From positions 1 through 9,547 of the forward strand of contig JAVBTY010000032.1 in NCBI GenBank assembly GCA_031555955.1: 9,547 nucleotides of DNA, written 5' to 3'. Below, piece by piece: positions 1-6,942 of the stretch (the first letter of the stretch is position 1; each line of letters starts with the position of its first letter). Source of the stretch: Azoarcus sp031555955 (lineage in GTDB: Bacteria > Pseudomonadota > Gammaproteobacteria > Burkholderiales > Rhodocyclaceae). The translations under genes and the position numbers were made by a program. Under the pieces are notes generated by a model that saw only the letters and a list, made by a program, of their open reading frames with translations, searched no databases and had not been told where the DNA came from.

Positions 1-129
1 CGAAACCTCGTCGAGCGATTCTTCAATCGCCTCAAGCAGTTCCGCCGTATCGCAACCAGATACGACAAACTTGCCAATCGATTCAACGCCTTCCTGCATC
101 TCGCTTGTGCCTATATCTGGCTACTGTGA
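1..129 (+). CDS. Transposase C-terminal fragment (IS5 family, DDE type), partial at window edge
   Basis: The frame is open from base 1 to a TGA at 127-129, giving 42 residues that begin RNLVERFFNRLKQFRRIATR and end ACAYIWLL. The ERFFNRLKQFRRIATRYDK block is typical of the C terminus of DDE transposases of the IS5 family, where this conserved Glu-containing helix (E at residue 5 here) supplies the last acidic residue of the DDE triad. The N-terminal part and the start codon are outside the window. In the IS427 group the transposase is usually made from two overlapping frames, so this would be the downstream frame. It would carry out cut-and-paste movement of the element. The stop codon lies only about 8 bp inside the IS tip, as is common for compact elements. 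Confidence 0.8.
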   Translation, partial: RNLVERFFNRLKQFRRIATRYDKLANRFNAFLHLACAYIWLL

Positions 130-137
130 ACACGCCC
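1..137 (+). mobile_element. Right-hand (transposase 3') end of an IS5-family insertion sequence, left copy
   Basis: This is the last ~137 bp of an insertion sequence whose body lies outside the window to the left. It holds the transposase 3' end and terminates in an inverted-repeat tip that reads GGGCGTGTTCAC from the outside inward (126-137 on the opposite strand). The same sequence appears in inverted orientation at 9412-9547 with a single internal base difference. The base pair next to the tip is TA in both copies, which fits the TA-type targets of the IS5 family IS427 group; the group assignment is from memory of the family. The insertion interrupts hsdS. Confidence 0.85.
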
Positions 138-197
138 TAGAACTTCGACAACGTGCTGAAGCTCGCAGGCGGTCCACCCTTTAGGTAGCTCGCTCAC
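111..197 (-). pseudogene. hsdS: hsdS remnant: first 20 codons of the type I specificity subunit, cut by the IS
   Basis: A GTG at 197-195 overlaps the hsdM stop codon (GTGA, 4-nt overlap), the usual coupling of hsdM to hsdS. It opens a frame reading MSELPKGWTACELQHVVEVL. The MSELPKGW start is a hallmark of type I HsdS proteins, just ahead of the first target recognition domain. At 137 the frame enters the IS tip, adds eight IS-encoded residues (GRVHSSQI) and stops at TAG 113-111. HsdS is normally about 400-450 residues with two target recognition domains separated by conserved helices, so both domains are gone here. No other hsdS-like reading frame is present in the window. Without HsdS the HsdM and HsdR subunits have no sequence specificity. 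The remainder may lie beyond the IS copy or be deleted. Confidence 0.85.
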
Positions 198-1639
198 TCC
201 GCCACCTCTTCGCCGAGTTCCTTGAGCAGCGCCCGCAGCTCCGCCAGCGCACCTTCCATCTCCCCAACCGCCTCCCGCGCCAGCGCCGCCGGCTCCGGCA
301 GATCCGCCGCATCCTCCGCGTTCTCATCATCCTTCAGCCACGCGATATCGAGGCTGTCTCCACGCTCACGAATCCACTCCCGCGTGAAGCGGCGGAAGCG
401 TCCCTGTTCACCTTCGTCGGTACGCGGGCTGGCGTTGCAGGCGGTTTCGAACCCGGCGAAGTGCTCGCGCATGAGCGGGGTGCGCTTGCCGAAGCGCGGC
501 ATGTTGGCGCGCAGGTCGTAGACCCACACTTCCTTCGTGCTGCCTTCCGCAATGTTCGAGATCTTGTCGAAGAACAGTACGTTGGTTTTGACGCCCTGCG
601 CGTAGAAGATGCCGGTGGGCAGGCGCAGGAGGGTGTGCAGGTTGCATTTGTCCATAAGGTCGCGGCGGATGTCGGCGCCGGCGCCGGTCTCAAAAAGCAC
701 GTTGTCCGGCAGCACGACGGCGGCGCGGCCACCGTCCTTGAGGTGGCGGCAGATGTGCTGCACGAAGGCAAGCTGCTTGTTACTGGTGGTAAAGGTGAAG
801 TCGTCGCGCGTGGGGCCGCCGCCGCCCTTTGCGGTGCCGAAGGGGGGATTGCTGAGGATGATGTCGCTCTTCGGCAGCTTCGTGCCCGGGCCGCCCAGTG
901 TGTTGCCCAGATGCACGACGCCTTCCGCGTCACCCTCCATGCCGTGCAGCAGGCAGTTCATGAGCGCGAGCCGCCGCGTGCCGGGTACGAGTTCCATGCC
1001 GATGAAGGCGCGGTTGCGCTGGAAGCCGCGCTGCTTTTCGTTGAGGTCGTAGAGATCATCGGTGCGCGCCTTGATGTGGGCGTCTGCGGCGATGAGGAAG
1101 CCCGCGGTGCCGGCGGCGGGGTCCTGCACGGTTTCGCCCGGTCTGGGGTCGATGAGGGCGACGATGCTGTCGATGAGCGGGCGCGGGGTGAAGTACTGGC
1201 CCGCGCCGGATCTGGTTTCGGTGGCGTTTTTTTCGAGCAGTCCTTCGTAGAGGTCGCCCAGGCCGTCGCGCCGGGCGGAGAACCAGTCGATGGCGTCAAT
1301 ATTTTTGATGATTTTTTCGAGGTGCCGCGGTTCTTTGAGGCGTGTTTGTGCGTCGGCGTAGATGGCGGCGAGCAGCGGGTCGGTGCTCTTCGAAAGCTTG
1401 AGCAGTGTTTCGCGGTAGTGGTTGAGCAGGTTGAGGCCGGAGAGGGCCTTGATGTCAGGCCAGCGTGCGCCTTCGGGCAGCCTGTGGCCGGACATTACGC
1501 CGCTCTCGGTGTTTTCGTGCTCCATCTTGATGAAAAGCAGCAGGACGAGTTCGGTGACGTAGTCGGAGTAGTTGATGCCGTCGTCACGCAGAACGTCGCA
1601 CAGGTTCCAGAGTTTCTGGACGGTTTCGTTGTTGCTCAT
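194..1639 (-). CDS. hsdM: Type I restriction-modification system methyltransferase subunit HsdM
   Basis: This 481-residue protein is the modification subunit of a type I system. It transfers a methyl group from S-adenosylmethionine to N6 of adenine and works as M2S (methylase) or R2M2S (restriction complex). Residues 1 to about 125 form the helical HsdM N-terminal domain, and about 135 to 420 the N6-adenine methylase domain. Visible motifs are GQYFTPRPLI (147-156), the SAM-binding motif I DPAAGTAGF (173-181) and the catalytic motif IV NPPFG (264-268). The C-terminal ~60 residues are charged and probably coiled-coil, where HsdM contacts HsdS. Length and motif order are normal, so the gene looks intact. 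It follows hsdR by 41 nt, lacks an obvious Shine-Dalgarno sequence, and overlaps the hsdS remnant by 4 nt. With hsdS broken it should be inactive unless a specificity subunit from another locus complements it. Confidence 0.95.
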   Translation of the reverse strand: MSNNETVQKLWNLCDVLRDDGINYSDYVTELVLLLFIKMEHENTESGVMSGHRLPEGARWPDIKALSGLNLLNHYRETLLKLSKSTDPLLAAIYADAQTRLKEPRHLEKIIKNIDAIDWFSARRDGLGDLYEGLLEKNATETRSGAGQYFTPRPLIDSIVALIDPRPGETVQDPAAGTAGFLIAADAHIKARTDDLYDLNEKQRGFQRNRAFIGMELVPGTRRLALMNCLLHGMEGDAEGVVHLGNTLGGPGTKLPKSDIILSNPPFGTAKGGGGPTRDDFTFTTSNKQLAFVQHICRHLKDGGRAAVVLPDNVLFETGAGADIRRDLMDKCNLHTLLRLPTGIFYAQGVKTNVLFFDKISNIAEGSTKEVWVYDLRANMPRFGKRTPLMREHFAGFETACNASPRTDEGEQGRFRRFTREWIRERGDSLDIAWLKDDENAEDAADLPEPAALAREAVGEMEGALAELRALLKELGEEVAE

Positions 1640-1680
1640 GAGGATTGAATCTTTGGTTTACTGAAGGGTTTGCGGGTTGT

Positions 1681-4600
1681 TCAGGCGGCGGCGGGCCACA
1701 GCGCACCGGCGATGGTTTCAAGCACGATTGGCAGCTTCCCGCCAAGCCGCACATCGAGCTGTTTCGCGCCGCCGTCCTGCGCAAAGGCGCGATTGACGAA
1801 ATCGGTGTCGATGACGATTTCATGAGCGAGCTGTTTTGCAAGGCGCTCCAGGAACTTGCGCTGCATGGGCGTCCAGGCCGCCAGCGCGTAAATGCGTTCC
1901 ATGGCGTGCGCGACGCGCTGTTCGAACGGGATGAGCGCCTCGCCCAGCGCGGCCTGACGGATGTAGCCGACGATGCTGGCGGCCAGTTCGGTATTGCTTT
2001 TGTTGCGCCATGCGGTCTGCAGCTGCGCTTCGGCGTAGCCGTGCTGGTCGAGCAGCAGGCGCACCTCCCTGAGCTGTTCGCGCGTGAGCTCGCGCGGGCG
2101 GTTGACCACGACGGCGAGCGCGACGGACTGGTTTATCTGCTCGCGGATGAAGCGGCCGAAGGCTTCGAGGTAGTCCTCGGGTTTGCTGTAGTCGCCGTAG
2201 CTTTGTTCGCGGCTGAGGAGTTCATCCTTATGCTCCGAAATCACCGGCATGTGGAGGCTGCCCATGAGTTCGCGGACTTTGTCGATCTGCTGGACCAGTC
2301 CGGTCTGCTGGCGGATGAAGTCGGCGGCGGCCGCGGGGCCGAGCGCCTTGAGGTGTTTGTGCAGTTCGGCGGGAGCAACGCCCCAGTGAGTTTCGAGTCC
2401 GGCGAGGTACGCTTTCAGCACGGGGCGCTTTTCGGCCTTGTGCGCAGCATCGCGCAGCACACGCATGAGGCGCTGGCTTACGGCGGCCAGTACATCGTCC
2501 GCATGGCTCTGGCCTTCGTTGATGCCGGGGGCGGTGAAGCTCGCCGGGTTCTGCAGTTCGTCAAAGAGCTGCGCGAGCGGGATGGTCGGGTCCTTGACCA
2601 GTGGCTTCATCGTGTTCACGTTCTGCAGATCGGCGTAGAGGTCGACCGGGTCGTAGATGCGGAATACGGTCTTGCCGATTTCGTCGCAGCGGCGCGTGGC
2701 GCGGCCGATCATCTGTTCGTAGAGAATGCGCGAGCGCACGCGGCGCATGAACACCAGATGCGCGATGCGCGGCACGTCGATGCCGGTGGTGAGCAGGTCG
2801 ACGGTGATGGCGATGTTGGGATAGCGCTCGTTCTTGTAGTGCTTGATGAGCTGGTCGACCTTGTCCGAGCTGGCGGTAATCTTGCGCACGGCGGCTTCGT
2901 TATACGCATTGCCGTGGACGGCCTTGAAGGCGGCGTCGAGCAGGCTTTTGACCATATCGGCGTGCAGATCGGTGGCGCAGAAGATCATCGTCTTCTCTTC
3001 GCCGAAGGGGTCGAGTTCCTGCGCGAGCTGCTCGCAGATGACGCGGTTGAAGTCTGTGTTGATGACGCGTTTGTTAAAGGCATCGACTTCGAAGCTGAGT
3101 TCGTCTGCGAGTTCGGATTGCTCGATGGCGCCGGTGCTGAGGTCTATGGCGCTGACAACCTCGCCCTTCTCGAACCTGATCCCGTTTTTCGCCAGCAGCG
3201 TTTCATAACGGATGGGCGGTTCGTGGTCGATCAGCCAGTCGTCGGCAACGGCTTCGCGATAGCTGTAGGTAAAAACGGGGCGGCCAAAAATTTCGGTGGT
3301 GTGCTTCGCGGGCGTGGCGGTGAGCGCGATGCGCGCCGCATCAAAATAGTCGAGTACGCGCCGGTAGGTTGAAAGGTACTGCGCCTGGTCGCGCACCTGC
3401 ATTTCGCCTTCTGACATTTCCTGGTCGAGCGTGTAGCCGCGGTGCGCCTCGTCGACAATCAGGCAGTCGAATCCGTCGATGGGCGGCGGGTTGCCAGACT
3501 GGAAGATGCGCCTGACCATGGCCTGCACGGTGGCCACCTGCACGCGGGTTTCCGCCTCGGCGGCCATGTCGCCCAGATCGGCGATGTTGTAGATTTTCGA
3601 GAGGGGCTGGTTCTGCTCCAGCAGTGCGTCGTCGAAGGCTTCGAGCGCCTGCGTGCCCAGCGCAGTGCGGTCAACAAGAAAAAGGATGCGGCGGAAGCGT
3701 TCGGTTTTCAGAAAACGGTACATCAGGCCAAGAACGGTGCGCGTCTTGCCCGTGCCCGTAGCCATCGCCAGCAGGCAGCCTGTTTGCCCGGATGCGAGCG
3801 CGGCTTCCACGGCCTTGACGGCCTTCTCCTGGTAGGGCCGCAGCTGCAGGCAGGCGAAGCCTTCGGCCTGGAGCTTTGCTTCGGCGTCTTCCCTGCTGCG
3901 GCGAAGCAGGTCGAGCAGGCCCGCGGGTGAGTGGAAATCAGCCAGCGCCCTTGCAAGATTGGCGGGGGCGCGCACGTCGCGGAACCACGTGCCCGACAGT
4001 TCAGCCAGTTGCGGCAGGTAAGGACGACCGTTGGTGGAATAGACGAAAGGCACTTCGAACGTGCCGTGCTGCCCGTCGTCCCAGCCGCTTTGGCGACCGG
4101 AGAGACACCACGCGGGCGACGACCCGTGCGGATGCCTGAACCCGCTTGAATAGCGTTCGGCCTGCAGGATCAGGCCCGCAACATTTTTGTTCTTGCGTTT
4201 GGCCTCGACCACGGCAACGGGCGTGAGGCCAGCGAAGAGCACATAGTCCGCCGCCTGCTTGCCGGTGGTGGGCCATTCGGCGATGGCGCGGTTTTTACCT
4301 TTTTCCGGCCGCGCGCCCTTTGCATAGGTGAGGTTCTGCGTGTCAGCCTCCCAGCCCGCGGCGACCAGTTTCTGGTCGATCAGGATGCGGGTGAGCTCTT
4401 CGGTCAGCACCAGTTGCTGGCTGGCGGCCTGGGTGGTCTGCGTGACCGTCTGCGCCGCCTTCTGGCTGTTGGCGAGCTGCGCCTGCAGTTCCTGGATCCG
4501 CTTTCCGAATTCCTGCCGGATCTGGTCGACCGTGACGCTCTGCTCCTCGGCAAGCTCCCGGTAGACGCGAGCCTCTTCGTCCATCTGTCCGGCCAGCGCC

Positions 4601-4986
4601 TCGAACTCCTGCCGCTCCCGCGCAAGCAGGTCGGTGAGCTGCTGGCCGGATTCGAGCGCTTCGTTCTTGCCGCCCAGCTCTGCCCTGAGCGCGCCGATTT
4701 CAGCCTGCAGTTGCCGCAGATGTTCGCTGGGGTCCTGCGGCGGAATGAATGGCCCCAGCCTGAAACCCGCGCCCGCCTTGCCGCACGAGCGGTGAAACCA
4801 TGCGGCCAGTTCCCGCGCGACCCTGAGGCCATCCGCCGCATCCTTGTGCCGCGTGCGGAACTGGTGCGTGGCCTTGTTGCCTTCGATGCGCAGCGTGTGG
4901 AAGAGCTCGCGCACAACCGGGTCGAGCCGGATTTCGCGCGAGAGCCTGAAGAGCAGATCCGACTGCGTCGTCTGCTCATCAAACAC
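1681..4986 (-). CDS. hsdR: Type I restriction endonuclease subunit HsdR (EcoKI-like), 5' end severed by a stop codon
   Basis: The longest uninterrupted frame gives 1101 residues from a GTG at 4986. HsdR is the ATP-driven translocase and nuclease of the R2M2S complex. In order: the rest of a DUF4145-like N-terminal domain (1 to ~85), a coiled coil (~90-185), the HSDR_N nuclease with D247, E261-A-K263 and the Q275xxxY279 motif, then a superfamily 2 helicase with Walker A ATGTGKT (409-415), DEAH (512-515), TATP (556-559), TTGIDVP (733-739) and QMIGRATRR (758-766), and a helical C-terminal region. ARPEKGKNRAIAEWPT and VRSRILYEQMIGRATR recall the EcoKI (type IA) family. The GTG has no convincing ribosome binding site, and the family's conserved N-terminal block lies upstream in the same frame behind a TAA (see 4987-5172), so this start is probably not natural. 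The catalytic regions themselves look undamaged. Confidence 0.9.
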   Translation of the reverse strand: MFDEQTTQSDLLFRLSREIRLDPVVRELFHTLRIEGNKATHQFRTRHKDAADGLRVARELAAWFHRSCGKAGAGFRLGPFIPPQDPSEHLRQLQAEIGALRAELGGKNEALESGQQLTDLLARERQEFEALAGQMDEEARVYRELAEEQSVTVDQIRQEFGKRIQELQAQLANSQKAAQTVTQTTQAASQQLVLTEELTRILIDQKLVAAGWEADTQNLTYAKGARPEKGKNRAIAEWPTTGKQAADYVLFAGLTPVAVVEAKRKNKNVAGLILQAERYSSGFRHPHGSSPAWCLSGRQSGWDDGQHGTFEVPFVYSTNGRPYLPQLAELSGTWFRDVRAPANLARALADFHSPAGLLDLLRRSREDAEAKLQAEGFACLQLRPYQEKAVKAVEAALASGQTGCLLAMATGTGKTRTVLGLMYRFLKTERFRRILFLVDRTALGTQALEAFDDALLEQNQPLSKIYNIADLGDMAAEAETRVQVATVQAMVRRIFQSGNPPPIDGFDCLIVDEAHRGYTLDQEMSEGEMQVRDQAQYLSTYRRVLDYFDAARIALTATPAKHTTEIFGRPVFTYSYREAVADDWLIDHEPPIRYETLLAKNGIRFEKGEVVSAIDLSTGAIEQSELADELSFEVDAFNKRVINTDFNRVICEQLAQELDPFGEEKTMIFCATDLHADMVKSLLDAAFKAVHGNAYNEAAVRKITASSDKVDQLIKHYKNERYPNIAITVDLLTTGIDVPRIAHLVFMRRVRSRILYEQMIGRATRRCDEIGKTVFRIYDPVDLYADLQNVNTMKPLVKDPTIPLAQLFDELQNPASFTAPGINEGQSHADDVLAAVSQRLMRVLRDAAHKAEKRPVLKAYLAGLETHWGVAPAELHKHLKALGPAAAADFIRQQTGLVQQIDKVRELMGSLHMPVISEHKDELLSREQSYGDYSKPEDYLEAFGRFIREQINQSVALAVVVNRPRELTREQLREVRLLLDQHGYAEAQLQTAWRNKSNTELAASIVGYIRQAALGEALIPFEQRVAHAMERIYALAAWTPMQRKFLERLAKQLAHEIVIDTDFVNRAFAQDGGAKQLDVRLGGKLPIVLETIAGALWPAAA

Positions 4987-5172
4987 GATGCCCGCGCGGG
5001 CGGCGATATCCTGCGCAACGGCTTCGCCGAACTGGCGCAGCTTGATGAGCGTGGTGTTCGGGTCGGCTACAAAGGCCCGCTCCGCCGCGCAGGCGAGCTG
5101 AAGGAAAACGGGGTCGTATTAGACGCTGAACAGCGACTGTGACTGCAAATCATTGAATAAACAGCTCACCAT
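4987..5172 (-). pseudogene. hsdR: Original 5' end of hsdR with in-frame TAA at codon 18
   Basis: Reading the hsdR frame upstream of the GTG at 4986 gives a stretch that clearly belongs to the protein: YDPVFLQLACAAERAF, then VADPNTTLIKLRQFGEAVAQ, running into AGIVFDEQTTQ. The DPNTTLIKxRxFGE block is conserved near the N terminus of EcoKI-type HsdR. A TAA at 5121-5119 interrupts this frame. Still further upstream the same frame continues as MVSCLFNDLQSQSLFSV from an ATG at 5172, preceded at about 5 nt by a GGAG-containing ribosome binding site (GGAGCGGC). An in-frame TAA lies 9 nt upstream of that ATG. A single base change from Lys (AAA), Glu (GAA) or Gln (CAA) would explain the stop. The full protein would be about 1163 residues, close to EcoKI HsdR. 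No ATG, GTG or TTG lies in frame between the TAA and GTG 4986. Confidence 0.75.
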
Positions 5173-5191
5173 GCCGCTCCGTTAAAAAATA

Positions 5192-5228
5192 TACTCACGT
5201 TTGTACTCAAAAATTCAGTAGTGAGTAC
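5192..5228. promoter_or_regulatory. Triple TGAGTA half-site cluster upstream of hsdR (candidate operator)
   Basis: The 94-nt gap between hipA and hsdR is AT-rich and holds three copies of one 7-mer core in mixed orientation: TACTCAC (5192-5198), GTACTCA (5203-5209) and GTGAGTAC (5221-5228). The second and third form a perfect 7+7 inverted repeat (GTACTCA / TGAGTAC) with a 12-nt centre. The first is an exact complement of GTGAGTA at 5221-5227. A possible hsdR -10 box TATATT (minus strand, 5187-5192) abuts the cluster, but no good -35 is visible, which would fit a promoter controlled by a bound regulator. The same TGAGTA core recurs upstream of the 79-aa Xre regulator. The operator role is inference. 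Confidence 0.45.
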
Positions 5229-5266
5229 GTTCAACCGTGATCTGGCGCCGTTGCGGCGGCTCGGAT

Positions 5267-6490
5267 TCAGCTTTCCAGACGCCAGCGACAGGCGTCAATG
5301 GTGGATTTTATCTGCTGCGCCAGCATCTCCCTAATCGGAGCACGCTCAAACCGCTCACCCAATGAGTATGCCTGCAGCAACATCCGGTCGATGACCTCCT
5401 CCGCCCGTTTCGTTGAGACGCCACCTTCCTCCGCCAGACGCAATAGATGCCGGCGTTCGATGGCGGCACCTTCGCCGCAAACGTCCAGGTGATGCTGGCC
5501 CATCGGGCCTTCGCTGAAGGTCAGGTCGAATGCCGGTGCCAGACGCCAGCGCCGGTCAGGCCCGAGACGCCACGCGAAGTTCTTGGGATGGTCGTCACGG
5601 TTGTGGAAGAGCACATTGAAGACTGCTCGCGCGTAGGCTTTCTCCACTTCGCGCTCGTCGCGCGTCAGGAAACGGGTAGCCCGCAGGAAGGCTGTGTAGT
5701 CGGTGGCACCGGGCAGGCGAAAATCCACCTGCAACAATCCTGCCAGACTGTGCACCGGGACGCGTTGCCCACCCTCCCGGTCGAAGCGCGCGACGCCGAA
5801 GGCGGCCAGTTCAGGGCCAAGGTCGAACCAGCGACTTTCGGGCACATCCAGTCCGCATTCCCGAGCCAACTCGGCATAGAGCTGCTCGATGACGCAGACC
5901 TCCTTGTGTTCGTTCTGCGCCGGAAACTTGACCAGCCAGGGGCTGCCGGGCGCATCCGGACGGGTGCTGACTTGCCCGGTTGTTGCGTCGTACTGCACCA
6001 AGGCCTTGGGTCGAGCCCCTTGCGGTGAACCGCCGGTGAGCGCGAGCTCGCGCAGGGCTGCCCCCGCCTCGCCCGCGAGCGCGAGACGGCTTTGTTCGGC
6101 CAGCGCCAGCAAGGACCAGTCGGGCTCCCGGATGCCGGCGTCGCTTGCCGGAGCGAAGCGTAACGCGCCCATCGCGCGCTCACCAATGAAGGTCAGCCGA
6201 TCCAGTGGTCCGGGATGGCGCAAGCCGTGTTGACGGAACAGGCGATCCATCAGCAGCAAACCCCAGCCGTCAGGCAGACTGTCGGCGATCAGGCCCGGAA
6301 GGCGATGCAAATGGGTCGGAAAACTTCCGTAGGCATCTGCACGCAGCTTGAGGTGCAAGGGCGACAGTTCCAAGCCCTGAGACAGGGCTTCGGGAGAATA
6401 TTCGAAGAGCAGGGATTGACCGTCATCGGCCAACCGTCCCAACGGCCAGTCTTCTCCCCAGCCGCAATAATGCACGGTAAGCAGCTTCAT
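5267..6490 (-). CDS. hipA: HipA-family serine/threonine kinase toxin
   Basis: This 407-residue protein matches the full-length HipA architecture: an N-terminal subdomain (about 1-110, with SLPDGWGLLLMDRLF at 71-85) followed by the HipA C-terminal kinase fold. Key motifs are GGSPQGARPK (153-162, the Gly-rich ATP/regulatory loop), WLVKFP with the ATP-binding K188, the catalytic loop NRDDHPKN (297-304; N-x-D-x-H-x-K-N, catalytic D299) and the Mg-binding FDLTF with D322. HipA kinases phosphorylate tRNA-charging enzymes (GltX in E. coli HipA), stop translation and produce dormancy. The target of this one cannot be read from the sequence. Its ATG overlaps the stop of the Xre antitoxin gene by 4 nt (ATGA), so the two are translationally coupled. 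All catalytic residues are present, so it looks functional. It ends 94 nt before the hsdR start and is read in the same direction, so read-through into hsdR is possible. Confidence 0.9.
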   Translation of the reverse strand: MKLLTVHYCGWGEDWPLGRLADDGQSLLFEYSPEALSQGLELSPLHLKLRADAYGSFPTHLHRLPGLIADSLPDGWGLLLMDRLFRQHGLRHPGPLDRLTFIGERAMGALRFAPASDAGIREPDWSLLALAEQSRLALAGEAGAALRELALTGGSPQGARPKALVQYDATTGQVSTRPDAPGSPWLVKFPAQNEHKEVCVIEQLYAELARECGLDVPESRWFDLGPELAAFGVARFDREGGQRVPVHSLAGLLQVDFRLPGATDYTAFLRATRFLTRDEREVEKAYARAVFNVLFHNRDDHPKNFAWRLGPDRRWRLAPAFDLTFSEGPMGQHHLDVCGEGAAIERRHLLRLAEEGGVSTKRAEEVIDRMLLQAYSLGERFERAPIREMLAQQIKSTIDACRWRLES

Positions 6491-6798
6491 GATGTTCTCT
6501 TACGCGGCGCACGCTGGCGGCGGCTGACAAGGTCCACCTGCTCCATCTGGGCGATGGATTGCCGTTTGAGCACGAAGAGATCGTCCAGCGCCTCCAGCAA
6601 GCCAAGTGCCTGCGCGACGCGGACCAGCGTTTCCAGCGAGCACTGGCCGTCGCTTTCGAGTTTGCGCAACGCCCCCAACGACAGTCCAGCCATTTGCGCC
6701 AGTTCACGCTGCGTAAGCGACTGGGCAAGCCGCTGTTCGTGCAGACGAACACCCAGTTCCTGCAGGATCTCAGCGGAAGTCGAGAGATTAAAAGTCAC
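6487..6798 (-). CDS. hipB: HipB-like Xre-family antitoxin and autorepressor
   Basis: This is a small DNA-binding partner of the HipA kinase. From the GTG at 6798 it is 103 residues with an Xre helix-turn-helix at about 15-60: TQRELAQMAG (29-38) as helix 2 and SLGALRKLESDG (40-51) as recognition helix, followed by a basic C-terminal tail ending RRQRAPRKRTS. HipB proteins neutralise HipA and repress their own operon. I chose the GTG because AAGGG lies 8 nt upstream and the residues before it (from the ATG at 6900) do not resemble the family. A 15-bp palindrome spans this start codon, and a promoter match lies about 40 nt upstream, inside the longer frame. The stop overlaps the hipA start. The alternative is a 137-residue product from ATG 6900. 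Confidence 0.82.
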   Translation of the reverse strand: MTFNLSTSAEILQELGVRLHEQRLAQSLTQRELAQMAGLSLGALRKLESDGQCSLETLVRVAQALGLLEALDDLFVLKRQSIAQMEQVDLVSRRQRAPRKRTS

Positions 6799-6803
6799 TT
6801 TTA
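6789..6803. promoter_or_regulatory. 15-bp palindrome over the hipB start codon (candidate HipB operator)
   Basis: TAAAAGT-C-ACTTTTA is a perfect 7+1+7 palindrome covering the probable hipB GTG. Its position downstream of the predicted hipBA promoter suits autorepression by the antitoxin. It does not match the E. coli HipB operator (TATCC-N8-GGATA), so any binding protein is a guess. It could equally form a small RNA hairpin masking the start codon. Confidence 0.4.
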
Positions 6804-6837
6804 TGACCCTTAGCGCCAAAAAAATCTTGTAAGTGCC

Positions 6838-6866
6838 ATTGTAGTTGACGTTACTTATTCTTGAAA
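6838..6866 (-). promoter_or_regulatory. Probable sigma70 promoter of hipBA
   Basis: On the minus strand, TTTCAA (6866-6861) and TACAAT (6843-6838) are separated by exactly 17 nt. The -10 matches the consensus at five of six positions and the -35 at three of six. Transcription would start about 30-35 nt upstream of the GTG chosen for hipB, leaving room for its ribosome binding site. This supports the shorter hipB start. Confidence 0.45.
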
Positions 6867-6908
6867 GCAGATGGCTGCGATAGCTGCCGCGAGCGATCAT
6901 GCGGTGAC

Positions 6909-6942
6909 CATCGTAACGCTACGATAACGTAGCGTTACGATG
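6909..6942. repeat. Perfect 15-bp inverted repeat with 4-nt loop between xre and hipB
   Basis: Positions 6909-6923 (CATCGTAACGCTACG) pair without mismatch with 6928-6942 around the loop ATAA. The repeat begins immediately after the stop codon of the 79-aa regulator (stop 6945-6943). A further GTTACG at 6942-6947 extends the CGTAAC/GTTACG theme beyond the hairpin. No T-tract follows in the direction of xre transcription, so it is not a canonical intrinsic terminator. It could act as an RNA stem that ends or protects the xre transcript, or as a protein binding site. Which of these applies is unresolved. Confidence 0.75.

Noticed and set aside
461..1648. Long plus-strand open frame of 395 codons opposite hsdM
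   Set aside because: It is antisense to a well-conserved hsdM with recognisable motifs, has low-complexity Val/Gly/Ala-rich composition typical of shadow frames in GC-rich DNA, and resembles no family.
1645..3372. Plus-strand open frame of 575 codons opposite hsdR
   Set aside because: It is a shadow of the hsdR helicase region, where high third-position GC keeps the opposite frame open. It has no plausible product, start site or neighbour context.
5246..5258. GC-rich hairpin CGCCG-TTG-CGGCG after hipA as a terminator
   Set aside because: The stem is only 5 bp and no T-tract follows on the minus strand, so it cannot be supported as a terminator of hipBA.
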